DNA of 9,196 nt from Alphaproteobacteria bacterium (lineage in GTDB: Bacteria > Pseudomonadota > Alphaproteobacteria > Rhizobiales > Aestuariivirgaceae): contig VAZZ01000379.1 in assembly GCA_005884715.1 (NCBI GenBank), forward strand, positions 1-9,196, read 5' to 3'. The notes below the pieces were generated by a model. The model was not told where the DNA came from and did no database searches. It saw only the letters and a list, made by a program, of their open reading frames with translations. Below, piece after piece: positions 6,566 to 9,196 of this stretch; within the stretch, counting starts at the first letter, position 1; each line of letters begins with the position of its first letter. The position numbers were made by a program, and so were the translations under genes.

Positions 6566-8209
6566 ATGATCGACCAGCTCCTTCGCGCCGCCGCTCTCGA
6601 CAGCAAGGCGTGGCCTTTCGAAGAGGCCCGCAAGCTCTTGGAGCGCGTGAAGGGTAAGAAACACCCCATGAAGGAAGTCTTGTTCGAGACCGGCTATGGT
6701 CCCTCAGGCCTCCCGCATATTGGCACTTTCGGCGAAGTGGCGCGCACCTCCATGGTGCGCCACGCCTTCGAGACCATGTCGGATATCCCGACGAGGCTTC
6801 TCTGCTTCTCCGACGATATGGACGGTCTGCGCAAGGTGCCGGACAATATCCCGAACAAGGAGATGGTCGTCCAGCATCTCGGTCACAAACTCACCACCAT
6901 TCCCGATCCCTTCGGCAAATATGAGAGCTTCGGCCATCACAATAATGCGATGCTGCGCCGTTTCCTCGATGCTTATGGCTTCCAGTATGAATTCGCCAGC
7001 GCCACGGACTACTACACCTCCGGGCGCTTCGATAAGGCTCTGTTGCGGGCGCTCGCATGCTATGACGAGATCATGGCGATCATGCTGCCGTCCTTGCGCG
7101 AGGAGCGATCTCAAACCTATTCGCCTTTTCTCCCGGTTCATCCCGAGTCGGGCGTCGTCATGCAGGTGCCGATCGAAAGCAGGGATGTGGAGGCGGGCAC
7201 TATCGTCTGGCGCGATCCGCAATCCGGCAAGACCTATGAGACGCTTGTGACGGGAGGGAATTGCAAACTGCAGTGGAAGCCCGACTGGGCAATGCGCTGG
7301 CATGCGCTCGACGTCGATTATGAAATGTCGGGCAAGGACCTCATCGATTCGGTGAAGCTTGCCAGCCGCATCTGCAAGGTCCTCGGATCGCCGCCGCCCG
7401 ACGGCTTCAACTACGAGCTCTTTCTCGACGAGAAAGGCCAGAAGATCTCGAAATCGAAGGGCAACGGCCTCACCATCGATGAATGGCTGACATATGCCGG
7501 TCCAGAGAGCCTGCAGCTCTTCATGTATTCGAAGCCGCGCGAGGCCAAGAAGCTCTATTTCGATGTGATCCCGCGGGCCGTCGATGATTATCAGGCTTTT
7601 CTCGACGCCTATGGCCGCCAGGACCTGGCGCAAAAGCTCGCCAATCCCGTCTGGCATATTCATCAGGGCTCGCCGCCGGCACCCGAAGTGCTGGTCACCC
7701 AGCAGGACGGACGCACCCAGGTCGTGTCCTTCGCGCTCCTGCTCAACCTCGTGGCCGTCGCCAATGCCGAGAGCAAGGATGTGCTCTGGGCTTTTCTCAA
7801 GCGCTATGCGCCACAGGTTTCGCCCGAGACGCATCCCCGCCTCGATGCGATGGTCGGCTATGCCATCCGCTATTTCCAGGATTTCGTGAAGCCGCAGAAG
7901 AAATATCGCCAGGCGACCAGCGATGAACGCCAGGCGCTGGAAGATCTCTCCGCCGCGTTGGGCCGCTTACCGAAGGAAGCGACGTCGGAACAGATCCAGC
8001 AGGCCGTCTATGATATCGGCCGCCGCGATCCTTATAAGACGGTGCAGAAGGACGGCTCGGTGGGCGTGTCGCTCGCCTGGTTCAACACGCTCTATCAGGT
8101 GTTGCTGGGTGAAGAGAAAGGCCCGCGCTTTGGTTCATTCGCCGCCCTTTACGGCATCGACAATACGCGGGCACTCATCGGCAAGGCTCTGAAAGGCGAT
8201 TTGGGATAA
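6566..8209 (+). CDS. lysS: Lysine--tRNA ligase, class I (archaeal-type)
   Basis: This essential cytoplasmic enzyme charges tRNA-Lys with lysine using ATP. It is the class I form, not the class II form of E. coli. The HIGH-type signature is GLPHIGTFGE (H51-I52-G53-T54) in the Rossmann fold, and the KMSKS loop is KISKSKGN (K293-S297). The C-terminal helical anticodon-binding region covers about 340-547, and 547 residues is normal for the family. The start at 6566 (MIDQLLRAAALDSKAWPFEEARKL) fits the family's N-terminal helix; the AGGA at 6560-6563 is only two bases from the ATG, so the ribosome binding site is poorly spaced. A TTG at 6527 in the same frame lies inside the terminator stem and is unlikely. 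Class I LysRS is common in alphaproteobacteria. No lysine riboswitch or T-box fits in the 85-base spacer. The gene ends 17 bases from the convergent FecR gene. Confidence 0.95.
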   Translation: MIDQLLRAAALDSKAWPFEEARKLLERVKGKKHPMKEVLFETGYGPSGLPHIGTFGEVARTSMVRHAFETMSDIPTRLLCFSDDMDGLRKVPDNIPNKEMVVQHLGHKLTTIPDPFGKYESFGHHNNAMLRRFLDAYGFQYEFASATDYYTSGRFDKALLRALACYDEIMAIMLPSLREERSQTYSPFLPVHPESGVVMQVPIESRDVEAGTIVWRDPQSGKTYETLVTGGNCKLQWKPDWAMRWHALDVDYEMSGKDLIDSVKLASRICKVLGSPPPDGFNYELFLDEKGQKISKSKGNGLTIDEWLTYAGPESLQLFMYSKPREAKKLYFDVIPRAVDDYQAFLDAYGRQDLAQKLANPVWHIHQGSPPAPEVLVTQQDGRTQVVSFALLLNLVAVANAESKDVLWAFLKRYAPQVSPETHPRLDAMVGYAIRYFQDFVKPQKKYRQATSDERQALEDLSAALGRLPKEATSEQIQQAVYDIGRRDPYKTVQKDGSVGVSLAWFNTLYQVLLGEEKGPRFGSFAALYGIDNTRALIGKALKGDLG

Positions 8210-8226
8210 GAACTGACTGTTCCAGA

Positions 8227-9058
8227 TTACGGGCTGTGCGGCCCGCCGCTTCCCTTGCCTGGGTTATTAGCTTCGGGCGTCCCATTACCTTCCTCGCCAT
8301 TGCCGAAACCACTGTTCGAGTGGCCGGCGGGCGCGGGCGGCCCGGAGGGGGGCGGTCCAGGCGGTTCAGGGGGCGCGGCAGCTTGCACGGTTGGCGATAT
8401 GATATCGAGCGTTCTCCGCGCGATGCGGCTTAAGCAGGAGCCCTGTCGGAATTGCGAAGTGAACCGCTGCTGATTAGCGAGGAGCGGGAAAACCTGGCCG
8501 ATATTCAGGCCAGAATCAATGCCGCTGCTGAGCGGTTGGGGGTTGCTGACTCCGCCGCGGCCGCCCACCAGAAAATCGCAGCCGCGCTTCAGCACAGAAA
8601 CTCACATTGCCGCGGAACAGCAGGATATAGACCTTGCCGTTCCTGATGGTGAAATCGAAGGCCGTGCCGCGGATGCCGATCGTGCCATAGGGTGTCGCAA
8701 CCTTATGGCCGGCAAACGCTCCACTGATATATCGGAAAGCGCCCTTGGAGGCCTGGATGCTGGTTTGCCCAACTGTCCGCTGGCCCTTGTAGATGAATTT
8801 GTCGATGGTCACCGAGGCGGAAGGTCCCACAGCGAGCTTCGTGCCGTCATCGAATTCGAACTGGCCAAGGCCGGTCGCGTTGGTTTTCACCACATCGTTG
8901 AAGAACAATGGCGATGATTTCTGCAGTGTGCGCCCGCCGGCGCTGACCGTCGTTGAGGCGCTGACAGTGGTGCCGATCGGTGCGGCAGCAATGGCGGGAT
9001 TGCTGGCAATTAAGGTACCGAATAATAAAATTGTAGCGATCCGGTGCATGGGACTCAT
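8227..9058 (-). pseudogene. Secreted FecR-domain protein, reading frame broken by one base
   Basis: The first frame (9058 to stop at 8516, 180 residues) starts with a signal peptide (MSPMHRIATILLFGTLIASN, cleavage near AIAAA at 22-26). It continues as a FecR domain (about 35-150), including GQFEFDDGTKLAVGPSASV and VATPYGTIGIRGTAFDF. After FRGNVSFC (C155) the frame turns into low-quality RPRRSQQPPTAQQRH. The continuation lies one base over: LKRGCDFLVGGRGGVSNPQPL and a 121-residue stretch to a stop at 8227, ending in a Pro/Gly/Asn-rich tail. The 832-base span is one base more than a whole number of codons, as expected from a single inserted base near 8578-8593. The start is fixed by GGAGGAG (9064-9070), five bases upstream. 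The family is presumed periplasmic and of uncertain function; this is not a classical FecR sigma regulator, since no FecI or TonB receptor gene is in view. A sequencing error would make the gene intact, about 276 residues. Confidence 0.75.
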
Positions 9059-9063
9059 GAACA

Positions 9064-9070
9064 CTCCTCC
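9064..9070 (-). promoter_or_regulatory. Strong ribosome binding site of the FecR-domain gene
   Basis: Read on the minus strand this is GGAGGAG, five bases before the ATG at 9058. It decides that start over a nearer ATG at 9049, which would be 14 bases away, and over upstream in-frame codons that would place unrelated residues before the signal peptide. Confidence 0.8.
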
Positions 9071-9111
9071 AGGCCGAGTTCTGACACTCTCTCTCAATCG
9101 GTCGCGCGATT

Positions 9112-9144
9112 TTAACCCTAGGTTAAGCATATGCTGATTGTCAA
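9112..9144 (-). promoter_or_regulatory. Promoter-like region with inverted repeats upstream of the FecR-domain gene
   Basis: On the minus strand a perfect -35 consensus TTGACA (9144-9139) is followed at 17-18 bases by CTAGGG/TAGGGT (about 9121-9115), a weak -10. The -10 area is embedded in an inverted repeat, TTAACC-TAG-GGTTAA (9126-9112), and the spacer holds the palindrome GCATATGC (9134-9127). These repeats could be an operator covering the promoter. The expected start near 9109 would give a leader of about 50 bases. The rest of the edge (9145-9196) shows nothing I can assign. Confidence 0.4.
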
Positions 9145-9196
9145 ACGCGAATTTGCCTGGAAGCGCCCTCAAATGCTTTATTCGTCAAATACTTGC

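Noticed and set aside
6704..7834. 376-codon open frame on the minus strand, opposite lysS
   Set aside because: It lies wholly antisense to a clear class I lysyl-tRNA synthetase. Long antisense frames are expected where third positions are G/C-rich, and its translation shows no recognisable domain.
8395..8407. CGATAT-G-ATATCG palindrome
   Set aside because: It is inside the FecR-protein coding sequence, short, and has no further context suggesting a site.
8227..9058. A FecI-FecR iron-signalling cassette
   Set aside because: Only a FecR domain with a cleavable signal peptide is seen. There is no sigma-factor gene or TonB receptor in the window, and no cytoplasmic anti-sigma N-terminus.

Overview
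The window looks like ordinary chromosome from a GC-rich alphaproteobacterium, most likely of the Hyphomicrobiales (rhizobial) order. The inference rests on strong G/C bias at third codon positions, a class I (archaeal-type) lysyl-tRNA synthetase, a COG3964-type amidohydrolase resembling the Agrobacterium protein Atu3266, and a secreted FecR-domain protein of a kind common in that order. The species cannot be named from the sequence. I see no insertion sequence, integrase, tRNA, rRNA or CRISPR array. I do not see a clear undescribed multi-gene system; the most interesting signals are regulatory structures and one frame break.

Left block (1-4249, minus strand): three genes read leftwards as one tight unit. 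First is a long XPD/DinG-type iron-sulfur DNA helicase. Its stop overlaps by four bases the start of an O6-alkylguanine-DNA alkyltransferase (ogt). Fifteen bases after that stop begins a COG3964 amidohydrolase that runs off the left edge. The first two are both DNA-repair-type proteins, so co-expression makes sense; the amidohydrolase appears to be a metabolic passenger.

Divergent spacer (4250-4419): it separates the helicase operon from the rightward genes. It holds a perfect 8-bp-stem hairpin with a short T run, and a second hairpin that occludes the Shine-Dalgarno sequence of the next gene right up to its start codon.

Right block (4420-8209, plus strand): a Tat-signal-like dienelactone hydrolase family protein, an aldo/keto reductase and a class I lysyl-tRNA synthetase. 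A strong hairpin follows the hydrolase. A well-formed intrinsic terminator sits between the reductase and lysS, only 25 bases before the lysS start, leaving no room for a normal promoter after it. lysS may therefore be read from a promoter-like site upstream of the terminator and be subject to attenuation.

Right edge (8227-9058, minus strand): a secreted FecR-domain protein convergent with lysS. It has a strong ribosome binding site and a promoter-like region containing inverted repeats, but its reading frame is broken by one base near 8578-8593, separating the FecR domain from a conserved-looking C-terminal half and a Pro/Gly-rich tail. The last ~140 bases hold only its upstream control region.
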